Source: Ilyonectria destructans
Taxonomy: Eukaryota > Ascomycota > Sordariomycetes > Hypocreales > Nectriaceae
Reading direction: 5' to 3'
Assembly (NCBI GenBank): GCA_020740775.1
Contig: JAHEWK010000014.1
Location: forward strand, 1,984,001-2,048,000
Length of the DNA: 64,000 bases
The notes under the pieces were generated by a model that searched no databases, was not told where the DNA came from, and saw nothing but the letters and a program-made list of their open reading frames with translations. Positions 43,675 to 57,837 of this stretch are shown here, piece by piece (within the stretch, counting starts at the first letter, position 1; each line of letters opens with the position of its first letter). The translations under genes were made by a program, and so were the position numbers.

Positions 43675-46360
43675 TCAAGAGTGAGGCCAAGAGACGAGGC
43701 GACGGACAGCGACCGAAGGGGCAAGCAGGGCAAGGCGGAAGGCGCAACCTGAAGCAAGCGAGTGCATAGACTGGAGCTGGAGACTGGGGACAGGAGTGAC
43801 GGCAGGAGCGGTACGGTACGGTACCAAGGTACCTGGCAAGAGGTACACACCTCCTCCTTCCTCACCCTCACACCTGGGCGGGGACCAGGCAGGAAGGTAG
43901 GCAGGTGTGTGGAGACCCGAGAGAGGCGCCTTCCATCATCGACGGTGACGGAACAAGAAGTTGAACCACTCAGGGCGGTGCAGCTGCGCAGTGACTGGTC
44001 CCCAACCCAACCCGGCCAAATGGGCTCGGCGCCGTCCCATGGCCCGTGCGGGCTGCTCAGTTCTCACCCACTGAACACGCACACGCACACGACCCATCTC
44101 CACTCCGTACGTACCGTCTCGTACAGTAACTGCAACCGTCCAGGCCCAGACAGCCCGACCAGCGTCATCTACGGTACGGCCGCTCCACAGGCCCGGGCTT
44201 TACCCAGAGCAGGCCGGCATGGGAGAGGGGGCTGAGGTGAGTTTGGCCGGGGGCGTTGCGCAGGGTTTACTAGAGCGCAGGGGGACGACACCCGCGGAAC
44301 TCAACTCCAGCGGTCCACTCCAGCGAGACGGCCAGTAAACGCCCAGTGGCAACTCCCAAACACCGACCTGCAGCACCCAGCCGACAGCGAACGCCCAGTG
44401 GGCTTGCGGGCGTGCCAGGGCCCAGCTCCAGTGGGCTCGGGGGAGGCCCGCTGTATGCAACCTCACCTCAGCCAGTATGTGTTGCAGCGTCGCATGCATC
44501 GACACGGCGTCATCGCGCTTCTGCTGCTCTACCTTCTGCCGGGCTCTGCTCGATTGTCTTTCTTTTGCTACGAGGTCGGTACCAGATACCAGCCATCCAG
44601 AATGCCAAGCCAGCAGGGTCCCTGCCGACTGACATGCATGTCTGAACGTACGCCCGCTGAGCCGCGGGCAGGGTTTGAGCGTTTTGTATTTGATGCTGCA
44701 ATTGCAGAGTACAGCGTCCTCCCGCCTCCTACAGGGCCTGCTTGACGGGCGCCGCTGACGGGGCCCGCTGAAGGGCGCTGAGCCAGCCGCTGGACGATGT
44801 CACGATAGCACCCCCCTCAGCGGCGGCCCAGGCGGGTGGGCACCCCCTCTCATGCCGGCTTGTCTCACGCCACCGCTGTCAGAGGCTCGATTGGGACGCG
44901 GGCAGGCAAGCTGGAGGTAACCCCTCGATGCAATGGAGCGTAATGTGAAATTGTAATTCATCAATCAAATCAGCAGGATCGCCGAGGTGCTTCTGTTGTA
45001 TCACGTTGTTTGTTGGGCCGTGGCCGGGCTGTTTCTTGAGCTGACTCCATCGTTGAACCGACATTGCATCTTTACGTCAATCCCGGAGCATCACCATGAC
45101 TCTGATACGATATCTCTCGAGTTACTACGTAGTACTTCCGGCGGCGGCCCACCGTTTCTAGCAGCGTGTGCCACCGTCAGCGTCCAAGACAATCCCGTAG
45201 CCTCACCCAGGTCCAGTTATCCAGTTATCCGGGCCAACTAGACGCCTGGCACTGAGCGAGCTACGGGACGGCCTAACAAAGGCCGTGACGTCAAATGCGT
45301 CGCCAGGGTTGTTTCTTGGCTTGGGCCCATTAGTTAACTGGGTCCGTCCGTTCTCTAGATCCCCTCTGTGACGCCTTTGACTCTTTGACGATACCTGCGC
45401 CGGCGTCTTCAATGACGTTTGCGTCTGTTCCTCGACCGAACAAAGGGGCTAAACAGGGAGCTCTGAGATTGCCATGGACAGAGACCAGACTCGGAGCATC
45501 CCACAATCGCTCCATCCGTCACCCATTCATCACCTGTCAATGGGTGAATGGATGTCCCGCACAGGGCACCAGGCTGGGTGAGCGGAACGGGAACTCCTTT
45601 GTCCCTACCAGTGCCTCCCTTATCAGCCTCACTTCAGTAATTCTGTATCGGGCCTCGTACGTAAATGCAAGCAATACCCTGCGTCTAGGGGGCGGATAGA
45701 CGGGAATCCATGACGGGAACTCATATAAGCGGAAACCCCTCACATGCACTGTCCTCTAACAAATCGCATCAATGCTCAACTCGGCGCCTTCGTCGAAGGC
45801 TGAAAAACCTCACGATAATAATGGCTCATTGTTGCTCGCGTGGCGCAGGGCCGCAGGGGGCGAGGGTGTCCAGGCCCAAGCCCCTTGGCGACCGATAGGC
45901 AAAACCCAACCCAAAAAAATCCACCTTGGTACAAGCGTTTGCCCGTTTGCGGCGCTGCCATTGATTCGCGGGGGCAAGGATCGTGAAAGTTGTTGGGATG
46001 GTTTTTTTTTTCGTTTCCATGTTTCGTCAGAGACTCAGATATGGAGCCGCCAGCCTAAGCCCAAGCCGGGCTTATTCCCCCCTACCCGCAGAGCCAAGGC
46101 AAGGCGCAAGGCGCAAGGCACAAGGGGTAAATAGATCAGGGCCGAAAAGCAGACGAGCGGACGTCAATTGACGCCGGGCGGCCAGGGCGGCAAAAGGACG
46201 ACGGCACGACATGGGGATGAAGTGGTAGTAAGCAGGAAATGCAGTGCCCCCGTACCGTTCAGCAGGAGTGGGTTTCTAGCTGCAGGGAAAACGACAACAG
46301 ACGGAGTGGAATTATTAGCGCCGGGGAATGAAGCTGGGGATATTACTGTGGGTTACATGT

Positions 46361-46410
46361 GAGAGAGGGAGAGAGAGAGGGAGACAGATGGAGACAGAGG
46401 GAGACAAAGG
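46361..46410. repeat. GA-rich microsatellite
   Basis: A purine run of GAGAGAGG followed by GGAGACAGA units on the plus strand, about 50 nt. It lies inside the gene-free interval. Confidence 0.65.
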
Positions 46411-49400
46411 CGTGAAAGAGAGAACAGGAGATGGCCACTAACCACGACCAAAGATACTTGGCCACAGCTGGAGAGTGACTTGCAGCGACTTGGACAGCGA
46501 CAATCCCATCCCCAATGCTTCATCCGTCATACCCAAGCTTCCCCAGACAACGACTCTGCAATGGTACACACGTGCGGGGATATGGCAGACGTGATAGGAC
46601 GCCCAGCGCCATGTTGTATCTCGGGCTTTCTAGCCGCATGCATAGGTATGGATTTAACACCTTGCGCACATGAGAGGGAAACAAGCATGAGGAAACGCAA
46701 TATGGCATCATGCGGTTGATTTCCCTCGGCATGATTATGCGCAGGCTGTTTGTTTCGCCTCCGAGGCATTATCACAACACGGCAAAGCCAAAGGCCCCTT
46801 ACCTTACCTATGAATCCGTCGACGGAACGTGAATCCGTGACATCGCACCGCCCGCCAGTGAGGCCCTCAGCCGCGACCCAAAGAAGTACAGTGCATACCC
46901 ACTACGTCATTTTGCCTGCCCCCGTTCCAACCCCTCCATGGCAAATCCAACCCTCCATCATGCATGCATCATCCCCATCATCATGTCCATGCCGAAGGGG
47001 GAAAATAAGCACAAGATGGCTGACTTTTACGTAGTACGGGAAAAAAGGAGTCCCCTTGTCTAATTCAATCCTTTGCCGTCCCATGTTTCGGCATCATTGC
47101 AACTCCCAGCCGGCAGCAGGGGCCTCGGTTCGATCCGCTTGCGCTGGTCCACATGCCCTGATCCGATTGTTGGTGTCCCGCATGTCCACAGTATCATCAC
47201 CAAGCCGTCTCCAATCAACACGCGCCGGAATATTCCCCATGGTCCCAAACGTCCGTGGATCCATCCCCATCCCCTCCGAGTCGCTCCGTCTGCCGGGCGA
47301 GCTTACCGTAGAACCACCGAGGCCCGGCGTCGTCTTCTCCTTGGCCCATCACCTGTTTCTTCACCTTGTTCATCTTTCCAGACCTGGCCCGGCGAGTCCA
47401 GCCCATCTCACTGACTAATTCCCGCACGCCATTCAACCTGGGAAAAAAAGACCTCAAATCTCCCCCGTCGGACCGTATGCGTCCCTCCGAGCCGGAACAA
47501 TCGCCCGACTTTCCCGCCAGAGGCAAAAGAACGACTACGCCCTGCTGGGGGCACAGCCTCCGTCTCCAGCTCCGTTAAAACAAACCAGTCCCACAGTTTT
47601 GCACCGTCCCAGATGGCCAGAGATAACGCCAGCCCGCTCATGGTTGTACTTTGTAGAACACGCAGCAAATCCGCGCCCGTCCCGACGTCCCCTCAGTGGA
47701 GCACCGGTTCCCTCTTGGCAAGCATGCATCGTTGGGCTGCATCGAACCAGGGCCCTTTTTTCTCCAAGTTGCAGGCCACTACATGGACGACGAGTGCTAA
47801 AACAGCGCCGCCGTCTATTGGTAATGACGATATCGTTCCTGCTACGGCTGTTGTTGGTCCGCCGGATCCTCCGACGTGCAGTACGCTGTGGTTTTCGCCT
47901 ATCGCGCCAAGTTCGTTTCCTGACGGCCTCCCAAGTGTCATTGTCCATTCGACCAGTTGTCCATTCGCCCAGACGGATTCCTTTCCCTCTTTGTCTGTGC
48001 TTGTCTCTGTCCGTGCTTGCCTAGAGGCACTACAGTATGCCCGTGCCTGTTGATCTGTAACCGATCCCGAGTACGCATCTAACACGACATGGAAAGACAC
48101 AATCCAAGCCGCCAACTCAGGGGCTCCCAGGGATAGTCCAGTAAACCCGTAAACATCGTACTACTCCCGTCCTCTATCATATGCCACCGCCCATCCCCAA
48201 TATTCATGACTCTTCCGCCGCACCACTGCTTCTGACGCCGAGACAAACCCACGGCTCGTCATCGAACCCAACCCAACCCAAGTGGCGACGTCACCCCCCT
48301 GAAAGAAGACTCCTCCGGGGCGGTGCCCACCCGGTGGACCTCCGGAACGGTCTCGATTGTCCCGTTGCCCGCCGCCCGTATCTCGCCGTGCCGCCCAGCG
48401 CATCAAGCATCGTGAACCAAGTGTGGGTGGAGTTTTGGCCGTTCGACGAAACCCCAATCTCGCCGGCGCTTGGCTAAACCCCCCCGAGAAAATGTCGATG
48501 ACTCGCCTTTGCCGCAGTTATTCGTCATTTTCACCGTGAGTGGCATGTGCAAAGTAAAGCCTCAATAGTCCCGACCCCTTAGCATAGCACCATCTCACGC
48601 TCCTCGGCCCGGATATGTAGACGAGGACCTCCTAAACGGCCCTATGCAAACAGGAGACGTTCACGAAAAACACGAGACCCGTTCCCCATCACGCCACATG
48701 CCTCTCCTCAACCCCAGGTTTTTCTCCTCCTTTCCCCCCCATCTCGGCGACGCTCCGACGGCCACCAGTTCCTCCTCTCCGTTTCCCCGCGACCCCTCAA
48801 AACCCCACCAACCCTGCATCCCACGTCTCCGCGAAATGGGACACAAGGGGCACAAGGGGTCGACAGCTGACAGCCTCTAGAGTTCTAGATGCTGTCGCTG
48901 ATAGGCACAGCTGGGCCGACCTCCTGGCGCTCTCCCGAAGCCACCATGCACATGCTTCTGGATGAGACACACGTGGCGTTTGGGGTTGTAGAGACGTCCT
49001 GATGTACAGTCCTGTAGTCTGTTCTGTACCAATGTCCCTTGATGTCCTTGTAATGATGACCACCGGCCGGCCGGACCATCAGAAGTCATGAGATGGCTCC
49101 CCTCCCGCCTCACCATCTCATAGTTGTCCGTCCATTATACCTCGTCTCGCCAGTGCCACCTCACCTTGCCTTAGATCAATATCCATGCACATTCTTACCC
49201 CAGACTCGACCCCGACTTCTCCCGACACCACCTCTTTTCTCGAAGTAGTAGGGATATATCGGGTAGCCCGTCACAATTCCCTGCTGGGCCTTTTGCTTCG
49301 TCTCTCGGTGTAATTGTGGCCGGCTGAATTTGCTATATCCGGGCCAGTATTGAACCGGATTGTTCTTGGTTTGATGTCACATTCATAAAACCAACAAGGA

Positions 49401-49846
49401 TTCATATCGCGCAGATCGAGATGCCCCTCATCCAACACCAAGTTCACATGGGTCGACACTTCGGATTAATGCCGCGGCCATGGAATCGGCAATGTCTTCG
49501 TGAGACACCAGAATCTTCTCCAGGGCAATACTTGCGAGTAGATTGAGATCAGCTGTCAATCGTGTCAGCTAACCAACAGTCAACTCCTTGAGTCATCTCA
49601 ACTTATCAACTTATCAGACCAACAACAACACTTCAGTCGAATCAGAACCCATCACAAGGGTCTCGAACAATCCATATCCCAACAACCCCTGAGTGGTCTA
49701 CAACAGTCATCACTCGAACAAGACACAGGGACAACTGAAATTGGTAAACTTTGCAATTGGCATCCAGTCCAAGTAGCTTTTTGTCTCGTTTCATACATTA
49801 ACATCATCCCATGCCGGAGAGACTTCGTCCCATTCCTCCTTTTTCT

Positions 49847-51663
<1,817 letters not shown>

Positions 51664-53648
51664 TTTTTTGGTCGGGAGGTGCGGGGGAGGGAAACTGCAA
51701 GACAGTTGAGATTAGATTAGAGACGAACCGAACAGCAGATGAATTGCTGGTTTGGAGAGAGGCGAGGATGAGGAGAGTAGAAGAAGAAGAAGAAGAAACG
51801 GGGAGAGGAGAGAGGAGTGATATTAGACGGGAGGGAGGGTGTAGGGCAGCAGCTACGCATGGCAGCTCCTTCCTGACGTTCCGTGTCCCTGAGGTCAAAG
51901 CCACCCCACCTTCCAACCTTCCACCCTTCCCACCTTCCCACCTCACACCTCACGCCTCACCTCAGGACGGCGTGGCGCGGAGGAAGAGGGGCAGGGAGCG
52001 CGGCGCGGCGTCGGCGGGACAGGGAAACGTGGGGCATGATGCCACCGAGCGTGCGTTTTTCCACATGATATGATAGATAGAGCAGCATGATGTACAGCAA
52101 TACATACCTGGACACGGGGGATGATAGGGGCGAACAATAGGCCAGCTTCAAGAGGCAAGATCAAAGATGAGGGATAACAGATGAGGAGGGGGGGGAAACA
52201 GAAGAAGAAGTAGGGATCGAGAGGGATGCCATGCCGGCCATGCAAGCCATGCCAACCCCTCTTTGGACTCGAAATCCAGACGCTCCTATCCGGAATCGGG
52301 ACCGCCTCACAGCGTCCACGCTCGACCAAACGAGCGACTCTGCCTGCATCAGGTGTGCGTCAGGTCCCGAAATGAAACTTGTTGGGGGTGGGTAATAAAA
52401 AAAAAGAGCGCTGGAGCTCCGTCGGATGAGCGAGCGAGCTACTTTGCACGTCGCCATCACAACCCCGCCATAGCTTGCGAGAGCACCTTAGCCCCTCCAA
52501 TGGCGGGTGCACTCCAGGGCATGTTGCCCACTATGAGGTACCTGGCAGTAGGTACAGCTCTCCCTCCCGTCGGGTATCATGGTGGGGGCAGCGGCCTCTA
52601 GGCGGGCTCCTGGACACACCCCGCTGCTGCATCATCACTGCTTGGACATTTCTCACTCAGCAGCCTCGAGGCTTTCATCACCCTGACCAAGACCATGTCA
52701 TCCAGATATAATCCTTAGATATCTCGCTCGACACGAGGCTTCCTACGATCCGGCCTTCCGAATTACCGTCAATTCGCTTGCCTATCCACTCCGTCTCTCC
52801 CGTCTCTGCTCTGTAATCGCTGCTTAGTGATCCGAGCAACCAAATCTTCCCCCATCCTCATCTCCACCCACATCTCCTACATCTCCGTCTCCGGCTCCGG
52901 CGACGATGCCGACCAGACAACCCATTTCCGCCATTCCCTTCTTCTCCATTGCCGACCAAATTAGCGTCGGGCTGACACACCGCGGTGACCATCGCGAATG
53001 CCGAATTCCTCCTTGGCTTCTCTCGTTCTCGCCCTCTCGCCCTCACTTCTCCTCGGTCTCCTCGGCCATCTCGCCGAATCACCCACTGGCCCACTCACTC
53101 ACAAACCATTCACCCATCACTTTTCTTAGCCTCACTTTTAGCATGTCTCGCGTCTCAAGATACCGGTAGTCAAGATTGTGGTCCCCCAAAACTCCATATT
53201 CAATCACCCCACCCCCACTGTCCTACCTACCCCTACAGTAACATTTCCAACAATGCCTCCCTCTCAAGCAAACACTACAGAACAACACAGCCATGACGAC
53301 ATAAACACTCATCTCATCATCTGAGCGAACGTACATCCTTGTTTGTACTCAAGGCCCCCTTGTTCAAGGCTTGGTCCTATCTACCTCATCTAGCCTCTCC
53401 TCTTGTCCGTCCAAGATGGTCATCCTATGGCGGCAAGACTCCTTCGTCCCATCCCAAACCCGCATCCTTCCACCGAGCTTGATGGTCATCGTGTAAGGAG
53501 GGTGCTGGCTCGCTCGTTCTTGTGTGACGAACCGCCTCGCAGACTCGAGCCTGCTCGCCGTCTATTCTGCCTTGCGCCCTTGCGAGGCCATTCATCTCGA
53601 GCTTCACTTCAACCTTCACCACTCCCCTGTACATCCATCAACCGCCGT
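51664..53648. other. intergenic, pgi1 promoter side
   Basis: About 2 kb between pgi1 (start side) and the kinase gene (stop side). It has purine-rich and C-rich runs (51770-51850, 51895-51960). No gene is supported. Confidence 0.5.
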
Positions 53649-55657
53649 CTATCGGTTATCAGTCAGGCTTCCAACAAACGAGGGGTCCTTGACACTGCCG
53701 CCAGCATCTCCCAGACCCGCAATCGGTCGGTTGTAGCTGAATCCCTGGAACTGGTTCTGCATCGTCTGCGACAGCATAGGGCCGTCGACATAAGAGTCTT
53801 GGGGCGCCTCCGAAGTGAACTCGGGGTCAAAGTTGGCAGTATCCAGTGCGTCCGCCTAAATATTTGGGTCAGCTCATGTGCATACAAATCAGGCGGGACG
53901 TTACTTACAACATTGGGCTTAAAGGTAGGCTCATACTTGCGCTGGAGCAGCTTGCGCCAGTCGATGGCATGGAAGAAGGGATGCGCCTTAATCTCAGCCG
54001 ATCCGTTGGCTCCCAGTCTCTCATCGGGGTTTCGGTTGAGCAACTTCGTCAAGAGATCCTTGGCTGCGGGTGGCACAACATCCGAGAAGTGAAGAGGCTC
54101 TGACAGAATCTTGCGATACATCTCGTTGGTGTTCTCGTCGTAGAAAGGAGGCAGACCCGTCAACATCTCGTAGAGCAAGACACCCAGGGTCCACCAGTCG
54201 ACAGTCTTGTTGTAACCCTGTCCCATGAGCAGCTCGGGTGCCAGGTACTCGGGGGTACCACAGAAAGTGTTGGTCCGGTCCTCGTCCTTCATGTCCAGCT
54301 TGCACAGGCCAAAGTCGCAGAGGGCAATGTGACCCTGGTAATCCAGCAGAATGTTCTCGGGCTTGAGATCGCGGTAGATGACGTTGAATCCGTGGAGACA
54401 TTCCAAGGCACACAGCAGCTCAGCTGTGTAGAATCGGGATCGGTTGACATCGAATCGGTGCTCCTTCTGCAAGTGGTGGAACAGCTCGCCTCCGTTGACG
54501 AATGCCAGCACAAAGTACAGCTTCTCTGGTGACTGGAAACTGAACTTGAGCGGGACGATGAAGGGGTTGTTGATCTGCGCCAGCACAGACCGTTCGGCCA
54601 GGGTATGGGCTACTTCGGATCGTGAAATGATGTGTGCCTTGCGGATCGTCTTGAGGGCGTAGATTCGGTTCGTGTCCTTCTTGCGCACCTGCATGACCTT
54701 GCCAAAGCTGCCCTTGCCCACGACCTTGAGCAGCTCAAAGTCCTCAATCTTGAGCTTGCCAGCCCGCGTCTCGACGTACTCCACACCGATCTTGATCTTA
54801 CCCGAGCCGTACTGCACGTTGACCCACTCGGCGCCGCGGTGGCCTTCGCCCTTGTGACGAGCCGCATGCTCGGCCACTGCCTTCTCGCGGTCCTTCTTGC
54901 TGGCCTTGGGGTCCTCTACAAAGGGCACCCTCTCCTCGAAGCGGGGGTTGATTCGAGCCACGCCCAAAAAGATGTCCTGGCTACGTCCTGATCCGGGGGC
55001 GGCGGTAGGGTTGCGCATGTAAAGGTGAATGACGAGTTCTGTTACTCTTGACACATCGAACTTGTACTGGGTGTTGCCACCAGCCCACAGAGGGTTCTCG
55101 GGGTTCCCGTCGACCGAGTTGACAAAGACCTGGACCTTGTCGAAATCGAGAAGAGCGTAGGGCATGTACTTGCCAGAGATTCGACCGTGGTTGGTCGGGA
55201 TGCCAGTGAAGCCGCCAGCAGACGAGTGAGGTCGATTGGCTCCGTTGACGAAGGAACTAGGGGCGCCACGTTGTGACGAGGGCGGCCGCACAGAGCCGGC
55301 CATGTTCAGGGCGTTGCCCTGTGAGAGCGACCCTTGGTGTGAGGATGTAAAGGCATTTCGGTGCTGCTCTGGGAGGGCAAATCCTTGTCCTTCATGGAGG
55401 GTGACGACCAGGATACCGGGCTTGGGGGGCTTGACGACTGGTGCTTGGGTCAAGGCCTCGGAGGCAGCTACTCGACGGTCAGTCTAGTCCAAACATGTTG
55501 CCACACCACACTCACCGATGGCATTGTCCGCCGCGGGGTTTGGGGAGCCCGCATTCGGTTGGCCTTTGCCCTCCTTATCTGTGATGGTAGAGGTGGACGG
55601 CGATCGGGAAAAGGGGCTCAGAGGCCCGAGATGGGTTTCCTTTAACTCTAAAGTCAT
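53649..55657 (-). CDS. ypk1: AGC protein kinase, Ypk1/Gad8 type
   Basis: Serine/threonine kinase acting below TORC2 and Pdk1 in plasma-membrane and growth control. Exons 55516..55657, 53909..55467 and 53649..53855 join in phase to 635 aa. The N-terminal 250 residues are a C2-like region (ILVVTLHEGQGFALP). The kinase domain starts at GKGSFGKV (298-305), with RDLKPEN near 413, DFG near 432 and the activation loop TFCGTPEYLAPE near 448. The last exon encodes the AGC tail, with a turn-motif region (FTSEAPQDSYV) and a hydrophobic motif (QFQGFSYN). Sch9 is an alternative relative with a similar layout; the short N-terminus and DFGLCKLDMKDED loop favour Ypk1. It is divergent from the COPI gene. Confidence 0.92.
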
Positions 55658-57837
55658 GTCAGCCTCGGCGGTTGGTCACGAGAGGTGAAGGCAGGGTGAT
55701 TGTGATCGGGCGTGGATCAGCCACGAGAGGGGGGTATAGGGCGAGACAGAGACGCAGGAGAGGACGGAGACATCAAGCCGATGGACGGAGAAAAGACATA
55801 CTCTTTGTGAGGTTCCACGACATGGTTGCGACTGGGCCAGCGAGGTATTTGCGAGGGGCTCAGTGGTGTCGGGGGGCCAGGTCGACGACGGGGTCGACGA
55901 CGAGGTTCCGGGAGAGGAGGCGATGGAAATGCGGACAATAAGTGTGCCCTGCGCTGGCTGAGGAGAGTCTGAACGAGCACGAAACGTGATGGCGTGGCAG
56001 ATGCGATGCAGCCGTGTTGGGCTCAGCGAGGTGGGTGATTTGTAACCCCGCAGACGCAGACACGGACAGTCGTGGAGGCGCGTGGTCGGGCCGCGTGGAG
56101 GATTGGCGATGGAGGAAGCGCAGGAAACGGCGACGGCGGGGGATCGAAGGGTGAAAAGGAAAGGAAGAGGGCGACAAATCGATGCTGTTCGAGAGGGTTC
56201 GAGGTTGAGGTCGAGGTCGTGGTCGAGGAGAAGAGGGAGGCGAAGCAGAGGTAGCGAGTAAGTAGTAGGTACAGGAGGCACAGGAGGTACAGGACGGGCA
56301 CTACCAGGATGGGAGAAAGGGATGATGAAATCCAGGATTCCAGGATTCCAGGGCACCCTCAGATTGCGGCTTAGGTGGTTTTGGGTGCCAGCGGCGGGCG
56401 GTCCAGTGGACGTATTGGCGGTGGGCGTAGTGGGACCTGCTAACCCGGGGCAGGCGGCTGAGACTCGCACTGTGACGGGGGCGGGTATCAGGGTGTGTTG
56501 TTGCGGGGTGGCGCCGGGGGATACAGTGCGTCTAAGTGACCGTCTCAAGCCCCTGACTGTGCGGCCGTCTAGAGCGCCGTGGCCTTTGTCGTCTCGGTTG
56601 ATCCGCCACGGCCCAATGCAATATCACAGAGCCCTGCTCAAGGCAGATGAGATGAATACTCCTAATTACACGTTCTGCAGTAGGTTAGTCGTGTGCTTAT
56701 TCGAGATTTCCGCCGGCCCATCGCCAGCTGAAGAGGGGCGTGTGGGTGGCATTGGCCTAGACTTGGGGTACAGCCACGGTTGGTTTGAGAGCAGTTGTGA
56801 GAAGGAGATGCGACGTATGAACGTACGTAGGACGCACGACACAAACCATCCGTGCTTCCTTCTCTGACAGGTGGGGATCTATTCCTGATGGTGGAACAAT
56901 TGCTTTTAATAGGAAGCAAGACGATGCATCTCGCAATAAAGGCAAAGCAGCTAGGCCATGTTGCATCGATGGTGGTGGACCATGCGTGGGAGTGAAAGTG
57001 GGAGTGCGAAGTGGGCAACCGGTAACTCTCGTAAAGCTGACTGGTTCAGCTGTCGACCCAGCGAGAGGCGCGTCTCCAGCTGCCAACACCAGACGAACTG
57101 GTTGCTTTGTGAGTATTCTATTTTTGGTACGAGGAAGGGAGGCATCCAATAATGGTTGTGTGTGTGTTTATAGAAGCTCCTCCCTGGTACCCGCGGATGC
57201 CGTCTTCAAGGGGATGGGTATCGAAGGTGTTGGGTTGAGATGATCCCATAGACACAGCCGGAGGGTTGACAAATCGAGATCGGGTCACGCAGCCCCGGAA
57301 TTCAGGACCTCAATTGATCTCAGATAGGAGAGCCTTGTATCAAGTTCAGCTGATTTGGAGGAATCTCCTCAACAAGACTGCCATGGATCCAACTACCACC
57401 ACTACTACTACCCTACACCCCCAGGCACCCCTTTTCTGGGAGCAATCAGCCACTGTAGCAGCGTGGCCCCCTGGCGATAAGGAGGTGGGCGCCTGACATA
57501 CCAGGCAGAAATCTCGTGGCCAGCCTGGCAACAGCCGCAGGACACATTTTCGAGAAGCTCGAAATTCATGTGCAACAGGAGCTCCGAGCTGCTGCCAAAC
57601 CTGGGTTTAACGATTGACGCAGTAGACGGCCTTCATCTCTCGCTCGAGCCATTTCGATTTCTCACAAATTTCCCGAATTTCCCTCTCGCAACTCCCGCGA
57701 CGCCTCGTCTGTAGCGCCGCATGGTGGCCGCTTCCAGGGACTCCTGCCGCTGACCCCACTACGTGCTTCGACATCACCGCCTTGGCCTGGACAGCTTGCC
57801 TCTTCACCTCTGCGACACTGCGACACCCACCGCCAAG
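55658..57837. other. 2.2-kb divergent promoter region, ypk1 / SEC27
   Basis: Upstream of both the kinase and COPI genes. A 290-codon minus-strand frame at 55676..56548 is Pro/Ser/Arg-rich with no domain and is treated as chance. A long ypk1 leader is likely. Confidence 0.5.

Larger units (their letters stand above)
43472..49846. other. 6.4-kb interval with no supported gene
   Basis: The largest gene-free stretch of the window, from the mannitol-1-phosphate dehydrogenase start to the glucose-6-phosphate isomerase stop. I searched both strands for long frames, domain motifs, signal peptides and exon chains and found none I trust; frames reach 147 codons but are Pro/Ser/Arg-rich. No tRNA or 5S rRNA was recognised. 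It includes GGTAC runs near 43811-43835 and a GA-rich microsatellite at 46361. It could be a large promoter, a non-coding RNA locus or an eroded insertion. Confidence 0.55.

Noticed and set aside
47110..47150. GGTTCGATCC resembling a tRNA B box
   Set aside because: No matching A box, acceptor stem or anticodon arm could be folded around it.
47535..48115. Frames of 137-146 codons on both strands in the gene-free interval
   Set aside because: They overlap each other, have no motif, and share Pro/Ser/Arg-rich chance composition.
55676..56548. 290-codon minus-strand frame just upstream of ypk1
   Set aside because: Pro/Ser/Arg-rich, no domain, and lies in the expected leader and promoter; no splice link to ypk1 is needed because exon 1 has its own ATG.
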